This document shows positions 57,076 to 64,000 of a DNA stretch of 64,000 bases, piece by piece. A program made the translations under genes and the position numbers. The stretch is from contig JAVBNX010000007.1 of NCBI GenBank assembly GCA_031551275.1, positions 310,001 to 374,000 of the forward strand, in the 5' to 3' direction. Numbering within the stretch: position 1 is the stretch's first letter; every line of letters begins with the position of its first letter. The notes under the pieces were generated by a model. That model was not told the DNA's origin and made no database searches. It saw only the letters and a list, made by a program, of their open reading frames with translations. This DNA comes from JAVBMJ01 sp031551275 (GTDB lineage: Bacteria > Bacteroidota > Bacteroidia > Bacteroidales > Rikenellaceae).

Positions 57076-57786
57076 ATGGACCAACTGCCCCGATACCGCC
57101 TGATTTACGAACTGCTGAGGAAAAACATCGCCGAAGGCAGGTTTCCGGCCGGGGATATGCTCCCCTCGGAGAACGAGCTTTGCCGCGAGCACTCCGTGAC
57201 GCGCCCCACGGTGAGGAAGGCCCTCGATATGCTCACCTCCGACGGTTTTATCGTCCGCCAGCAGGGCAAGGGCAGCATCGTCAAGGGCTCGCCCAAGGGG
57301 ATCGGCATCCTCTCGCTCTCCTCGACCACCTCGGCCACCGAGGGCGACGAGCTCCACACCCGCATCATCACTCCGCCCCACATCCGCGAGTGGGACCAGG
57401 AGGCCTTCTCGTTTCCCATCACGCAGGCCGAAAACCAGGCGGGCTGCATCTACTTCGAGCGTCTGAGGATCCTGGGCGGCGAGCCGGTCATATTGGATAT
57501 CACCATGTTGCCCAATACAGGCCTGCCGAGGTTCACGTCGTATGATATGGAGGACATCTCGCTGTTCGACCTGCTGCGGTCCAAATACAAGATCACCGTG
57601 GTCGGGGGCACGCAGCAATTGTTCGCCATCAGCGCCGACCGCAGGCTCCACAACCTGATGGGCGTGCGCCAGGGTTACCCCATTTTGCAGCTCAACCGCA
57701 GGATCGACACCGACCGCGAGGGCTTCAGCTTTTACAGCCAGATTTTCTGCGTTACCAACAAGTACGGACTGATAGGCACTTTTTAA
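57076..57786 (+). CDS. GntR-family (HutC/UTRA) transcriptional regulator
   Basis: A 236-residue regulator. The winged helix (about 1-70: RYRLIYELLRKNIAEGRFPAGDMLPSENELCREHSVTRPTVRKALDMLTSDGFIVRQQGKGSIV) is typical GntR; residues about 90-236 form a UTRA ligand domain ending with FSFYSQIFCVTNKYGLIG. HutC-type members usually respond to sugar phosphates or related metabolites. ATG at 57076 is used; an in-frame start six codons earlier overlaps the promoter. Divergent from the eight-gene catabolic operon, with palindromes between, so it is the likely local regulator. Confidence 0.9.
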   Translation: MDQLPRYRLIYELLRKNIAEGRFPAGDMLPSENELCREHSVTRPTVRKALDMLTSDGFIVRQQGKGSIVKGSPKGIGILSLSSTTSATEGDELHTRIITPPHIREWDQEAFSFPITQAENQAGCIYFERLRILGGEPVILDITMLPNTGLPRFTSYDMEDISLFDLLRSKYKITVVGGTQQLFAISADRRLHNLMGVRQGYPILQLNRRIDTDREGFSFYSQIFCVTNKYGLIGTF

Positions 57787-57798
57787 CCAAATACCGCC

Positions 57799-58743
57799 AT
57801 GAACAAGATCAAGCAATACGCCATCGACACCATCCGCACCGAAGCCCGGGCCATCCAGGGCCTCGAGGCCCTTTTGACCGACGATTTCCAGGGTGCGGTC
57901 GACGCCATGATGGCCTGCCGGGGCAAGGTGATCGTGACCGGCATGGGCAAATCGGGCCTTATCGGCACCAAGATCGCCGCCACGCTCGCCAGCACGGGCA
58001 CGCCCGCCTTTTTCCTCCATCCCGGCGAGGCCTACCACGGCGATTTGGGCATGATAGAGCCCCGGGACGTGGTCCTGGCCATCGCCAATTCCGGCCAGAC
58101 GGACGAGGTGTTGAAGCTCATCCCCTTTTTGAAACACCGCGGCAACGTGCTGATCGCCATGACCGGCAACCCGGAGTCGCTTTTGGCCAAACACGCCGAT
58201 TACCACCTCAACATCGCCGTCGAGTGCGAGGCTTGCCCGATGAACCTGGCCCCGACCAGCTCCACGACCGCCATGCTGGTCATGGGCGACGCGCTGGCTG
58301 TGGCCCTGATGAAGGTCCGTGGCTTCCAGGCCGAGGACTACGCCGTCTTCCATCCCGGCGGCAGTTTGGGCCGCAGGCTGCTGACCAAAGTGAGCGACGT
58401 GATGCGCACCGATGTGCCCAAATTGCCGGGGTCGACCCCGCTGGGCGAGGTAATCATCGCCATCTCCGGGGCCCGTTTGGGGATCGCCGCCATCGTGGAG
58501 GAGGGCAAACTGCTGGGCGTGATTACCGACGGGGACATCCGCCGGGCGATGGCGCGCTACAAAAGCGAATTTTTCGGCATCGAGGCCCGCATGGCGATGA
58601 CCGTCAATCCCAAAGTCATCGCCGCGTCCGAGGCCGTAAGCGAGGCCCAGAACCTGATGTCGCAATACAAGATCCACTCCCTGATCGTTACCGGCAACGA
58701 CGGTAAGGTGGAGGGCGTGGTCGAATACTTCAATATTTTCTAA
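57799..58743 (+). CDS. KpsF/GutQ-family arabinose-5-phosphate isomerase
   Basis: SIS-domain isomerase of 314 residues. SIS domain about 30-190 (VIVTGMGKSGLIGTKIAATLASTGTPAFFLHPGEAYHGDLG, IANSGQTDEV, TSSTTAMLVMGDALAVALM), then two CBS domains about 205-314 (VITDGDIRRAM). Interconverts ribulose-5-phosphate and arabinose-5-phosphate, feeding Kdo synthesis; GutQ forms are linked to glucitol operons in enteric bacteria, an interesting match to the neighbouring glucitol/sorbose-type enzymes. It starts 12 nt after the gntR stop and probably shares its promoter. Confidence 0.93.
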   Translation: MNKIKQYAIDTIRTEARAIQGLEALLTDDFQGAVDAMMACRGKVIVTGMGKSGLIGTKIAATLASTGTPAFFLHPGEAYHGDLGMIEPRDVVLAIANSGQTDEVLKLIPFLKHRGNVLIAMTGNPESLLAKHADYHLNIAVECEACPMNLAPTSSTTAMLVMGDALAVALMKVRGFQAEDYAVFHPGGSLGRRLLTKVSDVMRTDVPKLPGSTPLGEVIIAISGARLGIAAIVEEGKLLGVITDGDIRRAMARYKSEFFGIEARMAMTVNPKVIAASEAVSEAQNLMSQYKIHSLIVTGNDGKVEGVVEYFNIF

Positions 58744-58751
58744 GATTTCCT

Positions 58752-59468
58752 ATGAAAGCAAGAAACCTTACCCTTCTCTCTCTGTTTGTTGTCGCCGTTC
58801 TTTCCGGATGCAAGGGCGACAACACCCCGCGCGAACCCCGAGAAATGCTCCAGGTCGCGACCTTCGACTACTTCGCCGGCGGGCAGTACGACGGCGTCTA
58901 CCCCCTGGCCGCCCTGTTGGAGCAGGCCGATTTCGGGATCGGGACCATCGACGGCCTGGACGGCGAAATGTATGTAAAAAACGGAACGGCCAGCCGCGTG
59001 GACGACACGGGCGAGGTCCTCTTCGTGGAGCAGGACGCCTCGGTCCCCTTCGCCATGCTTTGCCGCTTCGAGCCCGACACGACGTTCGTCTTTACCCCCT
59101 CCGGCGCCGAGACGCTCTACGAGCACATCGACCGGGTGGTGGGCGACCCCGCGCAGCTTTTAGCCGTGGAGATCGATGGGAATTTCTCCTCGATTACCAC
59201 CCGCTCGGTCCCCCGCCAGCAAAAACCCTTCAAGACCATCCTCGAGATCGTCGCCCAGGATCAGCAGGTCTTCGATTGCGGGGCCTCGCAGGGCGCGGCC
59301 GTGGGTTACCGGATCCCCGACCGCCTGGCCGATGTCAACGCCGCGGGCTACCACATCCACTACATCTCACAGGACCGCAGCCAGGGCGGCCACGTGTTGA
59401 GCTTCGAGCCTGAAAACGTGACCGTTTCGATCCAGAAACTCGACGGGATCAGGCTGGTTTGGCCCTAA
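58752..59468 (+). CDS. Alpha-acetolactate decarboxylase, lipoprotein form
   Basis: A 238-residue protein that matches acetolactate decarboxylase (AlsD/BudA), the enzyme making acetoin from alpha-acetolactate. Zinc ligands His201, His203 and His214 lie in GYHIHYISQDRSQGGHVLSF, and Glu72 in FGIGTIDGLDGEMY. A signal peptide MKARNLTLLSLFVVAVLSGC with a good lipobox (Cys20) makes it an exported lipoprotein, unusual for a pathway enzyme with cytoplasmic substrate. It is third in the gntR transcription unit (8 nt after kpsF) and is followed by a strong terminator. Confidence 0.88.
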   Translation: MKARNLTLLSLFVVAVLSGCKGDNTPREPREMLQVATFDYFAGGQYDGVYPLAALLEQADFGIGTIDGLDGEMYVKNGTASRVDDTGEVLFVEQDASVPFAMLCRFEPDTTFVFTPSGAETLYEHIDRVVGDPAQLLAVEIDGNFSSITTRSVPRQQKPFKTILEIVAQDQQVFDCGASQGAAVGYRIPDRLADVNAAGYHIHYISQDRSQGGHVLSFEPENVTVSIQKLDGIRLVWP

Positions 59469-59479
59469 GCCATAGTACA

Positions 59480-59516
59480 AAAAGGGAGCCGCGAAATAGT
59501 TTTGCGGCTCCCTTTT
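59480..59516. terminator. Bidirectional terminator
   Basis: AAAAGGGAGCCGC (59480-59492) pairs with GCGGCTCCCTTTT (59504-59516): 13-bp perfect stem, 11-nt loop, with T/A runs on each side. It separates the acetolactate decarboxylase gene from the convergent membrane-protein gene. Confidence 0.9.
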
Positions 59517-59532
59517 CTTTGTGCGGTGCGGT

Positions 59533-60051
59533 TTACTTCGCCATCTTCCTCCCGTCCGGGATCCGGACCACGTCGGTAAGGGGCACGAACTTGTGCGGCA
59601 CGAACTCGAAGGCCTGCGCCCAGAGCACATCCCCCGCGGGGAGCGTGTAGAGGACGGCCATGACCGAGGATACCGTGCTGCGGGGGACCTTCCCCAGCGC
59701 CTCCACGTCGCAGTTATCGACCAGATCCCTGATCCGGTTCTTTTCCGATACGTCATACAGCAATTCGTAGCGCGACAACCGTTTGCCCGAAGGCTCATGG
59801 TGGTAATACCACGCCCCGCGTCCCAGGCAGACCAACAGCCACACGATTCCGCCGATTACCAGGCTCCACCCCATCACGGCGGCCATGGATGCCAAATTGG
59901 CGCTGTCCGCCACGTCGGGCACGAGTTTGGGAAGGAAGGCCACGAAGAGGCCGGTAATCAGCACCAGGCTGGCGGGGATAAGGCTTTTGCGTTTTTTCAC
60001 AATTTCGCCCTGAGCAACCTCACAGAGTTGCTCGTCGATATTTTGATACAT
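59533..60051 (-). CDS. Hypothetical two-helix membrane protein
   Basis: A 172-residue protein without recognised family. Two hydrophobic helices lie at about 26-45 (LIPASLVLITGLFVAFLPKL) and 58-76 (AVMGWSLVIGGIVWLLVCLG), followed by a soluble C-terminal region of about 95 residues (SRYELLYDVSEKNRIRDLVDNCDVEALGKV). No catalytic motif. It converges on the acetolactate decarboxylase gene across a shared terminator. Confidence 0.7.
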   Translation of the reverse strand: MYQNIDEQLCEVAQGEIVKKRKSLIPASLVLITGLFVAFLPKLVPDVADSANLASMAAVMGWSLVIGGIVWLLVCLGRGAWYYHHEPSGKRLSRYELLYDVSEKNRIRDLVDNCDVEALGKVPRSTVSSVMAVLYTLPAGDVLWAQAFEFVPHKFVPLTDVVRIPDGRKMAK

Positions 60052-60131
60052 GGTTTTTTGTATTTAACGGTTTGAACAATAAGAATTCCCGCTCCGGTCG
60101 TTCGGAGCGTTCCAGGGTGTGTTCAAAACCG

Positions 60132-60515
60132 CTAAATAAGGATTTTCCTCATCCCGTAAACATAGTGGCTCACGGCCCTTACGGCAATCGGAAAAGGACG
60201 GGGTCCGCTCCCCTGCAGGGAGACTCTGTTGAATTGAATGGTCGGCGCGGGTGTGCATCCCGGGAGTTGCAACGCGCTCATTGGCCTGCCCTGGCCCTGC
60301 GTATGGGTAACGGTGGGCGCAAAGGTGCCCGGGGGCACCTCGTAAAGCGTTGATTTGGGGTACAGGGCGGTAAAGGAGGCCTGCACGGTGTTCATGACCG
60401 TCTCCTGCAAGGGTTTCTGCACGGCCTGGACCTCGGGCGTAAGCCGCCCCGCCATCCCACAGAGGCAAAGCAGCCCTGCGAGAAACCAGATCGATATGCG
60501 GCCGGCCTTTTTCAT
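60132..60515 (-). CDS. Hypothetical small secreted protein
   Basis: A 127-residue protein with a signal peptide-like start (MKKAGRISIWFLAGLLCLCGMAG) and no known domain. The Cys in LCLCG could be a lipobox residue but this is weak. The ATG at 60515 is chosen for the signal peptide and because a good promoter lies directly before it; a longer frame is less likely. The region to 60131 is a short A/T-mixed gap. It may be real on promoter evidence alone. Confidence 0.55.
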   Translation of the reverse strand: MKKAGRISIWFLAGLLCLCGMAGRLTPEVQAVQKPLQETVMNTVQASFTALYPKSTLYEVPPGTFAPTVTHTQGQGRPMSALQLPGCTPAPTIQFNRVSLQGSGPRPFPIAVRAVSHYVYGMRKILI

Positions 60516-60520
60516 CGCGC

Positions 60521-60550
60521 CAAAGGTAGGGAATATTCCGAATAACGCAA
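60521..60550 (-). promoter_or_regulatory. Promoter of the small secreted protein gene
   Basis: Minus-strand TTG (60550-60548), 19-nt spacer, and exact TACCTTTG (60528-60521), five bases before the ATG at 60515, so another near-leaderless message. Confidence 0.55.
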
Positions 60551-60612
60551 GGGGGCGCGGGAATATTGCAGGGGAGACGAACCGGTGAACACGACCATCC
60601 CGCCGTTTGATT

Positions 60613-61368
60613 TTAAAATGTGCGGCAATAGCGGACATTATTGCACATGGAGCTCAAGTCCAAGCATATTTCATACGTGGCCAGCGCCTTTGAACATTTT
60701 CGTATTCCGCCGCACGCGGGGTCGGGGTCCTCTGTATAAACTTCGGTTGAGGTCCAAAACGCATAATAATAGCCTTCTGCCGTTGGGATTATGCTGTGTC
60801 CGCCTGCCGCCAGTATTGCCGCGTTTATTTGGCGCCCCCGATCATGGTCAATATTTGTGCGTCCGTAGAGAAACGCATTGAGCTCTTCCATCTCATTGAG
60901 TGCCGGAAGATATAGCTCTCCCGGCCGCCGCCCGTTCTTCTCGTATATCCAGTTGAATACAGGATATTCTGTGGCGAAATTTGCGTTTTCGCAGTATTTA
61001 GCGATCATATTGCGCGTGGCGGTGTATCCGTATTCCCAGCTACGGATGCCCTGCACTCCGGCGGCCTGTTCATCCTGGCCTTCCGGTCCCCAGGGCAGAA
61101 AGACTTGCTCCAGACTGATGATCTTGCCGTGAATACCCTTGCCTGTCGCAGCATCGTAACCCTCTGTTTCATCCAACCAAAATACGATTCCCTGGGCTCC
61201 GGTTCCACTGCTTACTGTTCCCGGCCAGTCAGGGTCATAAACGACCTGTGGATCAGGCCAGTAGTCGCCAAGCTTGTATCGTATGGGCTCGGTATTGTCT
61301 TTTGAGCAACCTGTCGTTGCCATGATCGCCCCAGACAATAGTGTGAGAAAATAAAAGCGGATTTTCAT
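60613..61368 (-). CDS. DUF1566/FISUMP-like lipoprotein
   Basis: A 251-residue lipoprotein with signal to Cys21 (LLSGAIMATTGC). The mature part has DUF1566-like features: AQGIVFWLDETEGYDAATGKGIHGKIISLEQ, WIYEKNGRRPGELYLPALNEMEELNAFL, and YYAFWTSTEV, with four to five Cys near the C-terminus that could form disulfides. Such domains are found on surface proteins of Bacteroidota; function unknown. A similar C-terminal domain occurs in the lipoprotein at 34603-36039. Confidence 0.7.
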   Translation of the reverse strand: MKIRFYFLTLLSGAIMATTGCSKDNTEPIRYKLGDYWPDPQVVYDPDWPGTVSSGTGAQGIVFWLDETEGYDAATGKGIHGKIISLEQVFLPWGPEGQDEQAAGVQGIRSWEYGYTATRNMIAKYCENANFATEYPVFNWIYEKNGRRPGELYLPALNEMEELNAFLYGRTNIDHDRGRQINAAILAAGGHSIIPTAEGYYYAFWTSTEVYTEDPDPACGGIRKCSKALATYEICLDLSSMCNNVRYCRTF

Positions 61369-61521
61369 TTTGTACGGGGATTATTCGTTAATCAATATAA
61401 AAATAGTGATTTTTTGGATAAATATACACCCTGCGGGAGAAGTAGATGGAAATGTGGTGGATTTCGGGGGGGGTAGATTGGCTCGCTCTGCGCTCGCCGA
61501 TCTTGGGTGGGGGGGGGTGAC

Positions 61522-61649
61522 CATCAAAAAGCAGGAAAATCCCGCAGGGATTTTTTTCCGTATGCGGGCGGGGCCTTCCGAGCGAGCTCGAGGCCCCGCC
61601 CGCATACGGAAAAAGGCTCTCATAGAGAGCCTTTTCCTGCTTTTTGATG
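61522..61649. repeat. Nested palindromic block next to tRNA-Pro
   Basis: An outer 18-bp perfect inverted repeat (CATCAAAAAGCAGGAAAA at 61522-61539 and its complement at 61632-61649) encloses three hairpins: AAAATCCC/GGGATTTT (61536-61554), an 18-bp stem starting CCGTATGCGGG (61558-61575 with 61592-61609), and AAAAGGCTCTC/GAGAGCCTTTT (61611-61635). The last is next after the tRNA on the minus strand and is a good terminator. No gene is encoded here; apparent ORFs on both strands come from the symmetry. The 61369-61521 stretch adds only two G-runs (8 and 9 G). Confidence 0.85.
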
Positions 61650-61724
61650 TCGGGGTGATACGATTCGAACGTACGACCACTCGCCCCCCAGACGAGTACT
61701 CTAACCGGGCTGAGCTACACCCCG
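61650..61724 (-). tRNA. tRNA-Pro (anticodon GGG)
   Basis: A 75-nt cloverleaf: acceptor CGGGGTG with CACCCCG, the D-arm TAGCTCAGCCCGGTTAGAGTA, anticodon stem CTCGT/GCGAG with loop CTGGGGG (anticodon GGG), and T-arm GTTCGAATC. Discriminator base A; no CCA is encoded. Confidence 0.93.
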
Positions 61725-61743
61725 AAGTTTTCTGAAGCGGGCA

Positions 61744-61775
61744 CAAAGATAACCACTCTGTGTGGTATTTGCAAA
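61744..61775 (-). promoter_or_regulatory. Promoter of tRNA-Pro
   Basis: Minus-strand TTTG (61775-61772), 20-nt spacer, exact TATCTTTG (61751-61744), about 20 nt before the tRNA 5' end. Confidence 0.6.
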
Positions 61776-61784
61776 TTTTTTCAA

Positions 61785-61792
61785 TACATTTG
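61785..61792 (+). promoter_or_regulatory. -7 element for the outer-membrane barrel gene
   Basis: TACATTTG, exact TAnnTTTG, giving a leader of about 60 nt before the ATG at 61855. Confidence 0.5.
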
Positions 61793-61854
61793 TTCGTCCT
61801 AACCCGGATATAGCCCCGGGAATAAACCTTAAACCACCTAAATTTTAGTCGATT

Positions 61855-62586
61855 ATGAAAAAATTATTCATCACTGCCGCCCTGGTCGCCATCGCCGGCG
61901 CCGCCCTGGCACAGAACACCCCGAAGAACATCCTCGGTATCCGTGCCGGTCTTAACTTCTCGAATATCAAGATGGAAGAGGCCAGCTATATGGAGATGTT
62001 CGGCGGCAAGCCCCAGGGCAAGGCGGGCTTCCACGTCGGTATCTCCGAAGAGTTCCGCCCGTTCCGTGCGCCGCTCTACATCGAGACCGGCTTTTATTAT
62101 ATGCACAGGGGGCTTCAGTGCGAGGCCACAGTTACCACGCCGAAGGGCGTTGTGGGCAAGCTGGAATCCACGGCGAACCTCTCCTATTTCCAGATGCCTT
62201 TGGTGCTCAACTACCGCATCGATTTGGGCGGCAAATTTACCATGAGCCCCTCGTTGGGGGTATACTTCGCCTATGGCTTCACGGGCAATGTCAACCAGAC
62301 CTTCTCCAACCCCCATACCGGCATCTACGGCATCGACTACAATCCCTTTGTGACCGAAAGCATCAGCTACCCCGGCTACAACACTCCTTATGAGATGGAA
62401 AAGCAGGCCAAAAATTTCGATATGGGCATGCGTTTCGGCCTTTCGGCCACCTACGGCAAGTTCGTCTGGGGGCTGGGCTACGATTTGGGTTGCAAAGACA
62501 TCGCCAATTACCCGGACGACTACACGGACACCAAATACAAGTCCTACGCCCGCAACCTGACCCTTACGTTGGGCTACAATTTCTAA
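61855..62586 (+). CDS. Porin-family outer-membrane beta-barrel protein
   Basis: A 243-residue protein with signal peptide MKKLFITAALVAIAGAALAQ. The body shows the OMP_b-brl_2/PorT-like pattern: ILGIRAGLNFSNIKM, AGFHVGISEEFRPF, LYIETGFYYMHRG, LSYFQMPLVLNYRI, FTMSPSLGVYFAYGFTG and terminal NLTLTLGYNF, alternating strands with a C-terminal Phe. Typically a small eight-strand barrel. Specific cargo or role unknown. A strong terminator follows. Confidence 0.88.
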   Translation: MKKLFITAALVAIAGAALAQNTPKNILGIRAGLNFSNIKMEEASYMEMFGGKPQGKAGFHVGISEEFRPFRAPLYIETGFYYMHRGLQCEATVTTPKGVVGKLESTANLSYFQMPLVLNYRIDLGGKFTMSPSLGVYFAYGFTGNVNQTFSNPHTGIYGIDYNPFVTESISYPGYNTPYEMEKQAKNFDMGMRFGLSATYGKFVWGLGYDLGCKDIANYPDDYTDTKYKSYARNLTLTLGYNF

Positions 62587-62607
62587 CGAAAACATCTATT
62601 CTCACGG

Positions 62608-62638
62608 CGGCTCCGGTTTCCCGGGGCCGTTTTTTTTG
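62608..62638 (+). terminator. Intrinsic terminator after the barrel gene
   Basis: CGGCTCCGG (62608-62616) pairs with CCGGGGCCG (62621-62629) with one G-T pair and a 4-nt loop, followed by eight T residues. Confidence 0.85.
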
Positions 62639-62657
62639 CGCCCCCGCGATTTTTTAT

Positions 62658-62665
62658 TAACTTTG
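62658..62665 (+). promoter_or_regulatory. -7 element for the KamA-like gene
   Basis: TAACTTTG, exact TAnnTTTG, 29 nt before the ATG at 62695. Confidence 0.5.
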
Positions 62666-62694
62666 TAGATATAGGGTCTTTCAAAAAAACAGTT

Positions 62695-64000
62695 ATGGAA
62701 CGACAATTAAAAACGTATACCCTCCATAACTTCCGCTCTATACCGCAATTCGGACAGGTCCCTGCAGAGCTGATCCGCCAGATAGAAATAGTTGGGAGGG
62801 TATTGCCATTCAAGACGAATAATTACGTCCTGGATGAACTGATCGATTGGGGCAACGTGGAGACGGACCCCATCTTCACGCTCAATTTCCCGCGGGGCGA
62901 GATGCTCGAGAAGCGCCATTTCAACCGGATCGCCAAGCTCGTCGATTCGAACGCGGACAAAGCCGAGATCGACAAGGCCGTCCGCGAGATACGCCTCACG
63001 CTCAACCCCAACCCGGCCGGGCAGGAGCACAACGTGCCCCGGGTCGGCAACGTGAAGCTCAACGGTTTGCAGCACAAATACCCCGAGACGGTGCTCTTCT
63101 TCCCCGCCCAGGGCCAGACCTGCCACGCCTACTGCACGTTTTGCTTCCGGTGGCCCCAGTTCTCGGGGATCAGCGGGCTGAAATTCGCCGCCAAAGAGGT
63201 CGAAACCCTGCTGGATTACCTGAGCATGCACCGCGAAGTGACCGATATCCTCTTCACGGGCGGCGACCCGATGGTCATGTCGGCCGAGGTACTGGAGGGC
63301 TACATCGAACCCCTGCTCTCCCCGCGCTACGACCACATCCGCTCGATCCGCATCGGGACCAAGTCGCTGGCCTACTGGCCTTACCGCTACCTGACCGACG
63401 GGGACAGCGAGAGGATCATCGAATTGTTCCGAAAAGTGACCGCCGCCGGAAGGAACCTCTCCGTGCAGGCCCACTTCAACCACCCGAGGGAGCTCTCGAC
63501 CGAAGCGGTGGTTAAGGCGATCGCCCGGATCAAGTCGACCGGGGCGCAGATCCGCACCCAGTCGCCCCTGCTCAAGCACATCAACGACCGCCCGGAGCTC
63601 TGGGCGCAGATGTGGCGGCGGCAGGTCGATCTGGGCTGCATCCCTTACTACATGTTCATCGCGCGCGACACCGGAGCCGCCCACTACTTCGAGCTCTCGT
63701 TGGAAAGGTGCTGGAAGATCTTCCGCCACGCCTACCGCTCGGTAAGCGGTTTGTGCCGCACGGTCCGGGGCCCGAGCATGAGCGACCACGCGGGCAAGAT
63801 CCAGATCCTGGGCACGGCGGAGGTTAAGGGCGAAAAGGTCTTCGTGCTGCGCTTTATCCAGGGCCGCGACCCGAGGTGGGTCCACCGCCCCTTCTTCGCG
63901 GCGTACGACCCCAAGGCGACCTGGTTCAGCCAGTTGAAACCCGCGTTCGGCGAGGAAAAATTCTTCTTCGAGAAGGAGCGCCACTCCGTCCCGCCGACCA
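62695..64000 (+). CDS. KamA-like (lysine 2,3-aminomutase family) radical SAM protein, 3' partial
   Basis: At least 435 residues, running off the right edge with no stop. The radical SAM Cys motif is CHAYCTFCFRW (CxxxCxxC) within a FFPAQGQTCHAYC context; TGGDPMVMS and HFNHPREL match the KamA family plan. Where lysine aminomutases have PGGGGK for PLP contact, this protein has SDHAGKI, keeping the Lys but not the Gly run. So it may be a PLP aminomutase with a different pocket, or have another function. The start follows an exact -7 box and an A-rich leader. Confidence 0.85.
   Translation, partial: MERQLKTYTLHNFRSIPQFGQVPAELIRQIEIVGRVLPFKTNNYVLDELIDWGNVETDPIFTLNFPRGEMLEKRHFNRIAKLVDSNADKAEIDKAVREIRLTLNPNPAGQEHNVPRVGNVKLNGLQHKYPETVLFFPAQGQTCHAYCTFCFRWPQFSGISGLKFAAKEVETLLDYLSMHREVTDILFTGGDPMVMSAEVLEGYIEPLLSPRYDHIRSIRIGTKSLAYWPYRYLTDGDSERIIELFRKVTAAGRNLSVQAHFNHPRELSTEAVVKAIARIKSTGAQIRTQSPLLKHINDRPELWAQMWRRQVDLGCIPYYMFIARDTGAAHYFELSLERCWKIFRHAYRSVSGLCRTVRGPSMSDHAGKIQILGTAEVKGEKVFVLRFIQGRDPRWVHRPFFAAYDPKATWFSQLKPAFGEEKFFFEKERHSVPPT

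Noticed and set aside
61466..61517. G-runs of 8 and 9 bases as a phase-variable promoter for the lipoprotein at 60613-61368
   Set aside because: They are 100-150 bp from the start codon, with no identifiable promoter spacing; the evidence is too weak.
61370..61746. Overlapping ORFs of about 121 codons on both strands across the tRNA-Pro region
   Set aside because: Both run through the nested palindrome and tRNA; their similar peptides (FRMRAGP on both strands) are a result of the inverted-repeat symmetry.
1..64000. CRISPR arrays, rRNA genes, toxin-antitoxin pairs, restriction systems
   Set aside because: I saw no regular spaced repeats, rRNA signature, or recognisable defence genes in this window.

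Overview
The window is a high-GC chromosomal segment from a Bacteroidota bacterium, most likely order Bacteroidales and possibly Rikenellaceae/Alistipes-like. Supporting signs: many promoters of the Bacteroidota type (TTTG, about 19 nt, then TAnnTTTG); A-rich leaders rather than strong Shine-Dalgarno sites; SpII lipoproteins with Bacteroidota-specific domains (BACON, DUF5689, DUF6562, LruC/DUF4842, DUF3575, DUF3078); a TonB-dependent receptor with a carboxypeptidase-regulatory-like domain; and meso-DAP dehydrogenase for lysine. Genus is inferred, not shown.

Layout. 2-1284: 3' part of a GT9 glycosyltransferase and a small membrane protein. 1330-6362 (-): arginine cluster GNAT-argG-argC-argD-argB. 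6466-8690 (+): glutaminyl cyclase lipoprotein and a truncated MetH. 8707-9591 (-): YtxH/holin-like envelope trio. 9668-10183 (+): SLOG protein. 10230-21478 (-): tight five-gene operon of a giant BACON/FN3 lipoprotein, two extracellular nucleases, a TonB receptor and a DUF5689 lipoprotein, read here as a candidate nucleic-acid capture locus. 21626-23656 (-): dipeptidyl-peptidase III lipoprotein. 23762-26715 (+): panC-panD-ddh, then nagB. 26758-30378 (-): acyl-CoA ligase, CDGSH protein, DUF3078 protein. 30493-32883 (+): hybrid histidine kinase. 33027-37222 (+): DUF3575 protein and three DUF6562-like lipoproteins. 37269-38694: intact IS3-family element inserted in the loop of a terminator. 38731-40308 (-): LruC lipoprotein. 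40528-42507 (+): lpxI-lpxB. 42683-44041 (-): MFS transporter. 44151-45245 (+): membrane-anchored AraC-type regulator. 45239-56879 (-): eight-gene catabolic operon with 2-oxo-acid dehydrogenase E2, E3 and fused E1, a PHP protein, an aldolase/SDR fusion, an L-sorbose-1-phosphate-reductase-like enzyme, a tandem class II aldolase and a lipoate ligase. 57076-59468 (+): divergent GntR regulator, KpsF/GutQ isomerase and an acetolactate decarboxylase lipoprotein. 59533-61368 (-): small envelope proteins. 61522-61724: nested palindromes abutting tRNA-Pro(GGG). 61855-64000 (+): outer-membrane beta-barrel and a partial KamA-like radical SAM protein.

The most system-like parts are the 45-59 kb catabolic/regulatory region, where a dedicated lipoate ligase, a lipoylated dehydrogenase complex, ketose/polyol-phosphate enzymes and a GntR operator array sit together, and the 10-21 kb nuclease/TonB operon. 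Function is inferred from domain recognition by eye; no database search was run.
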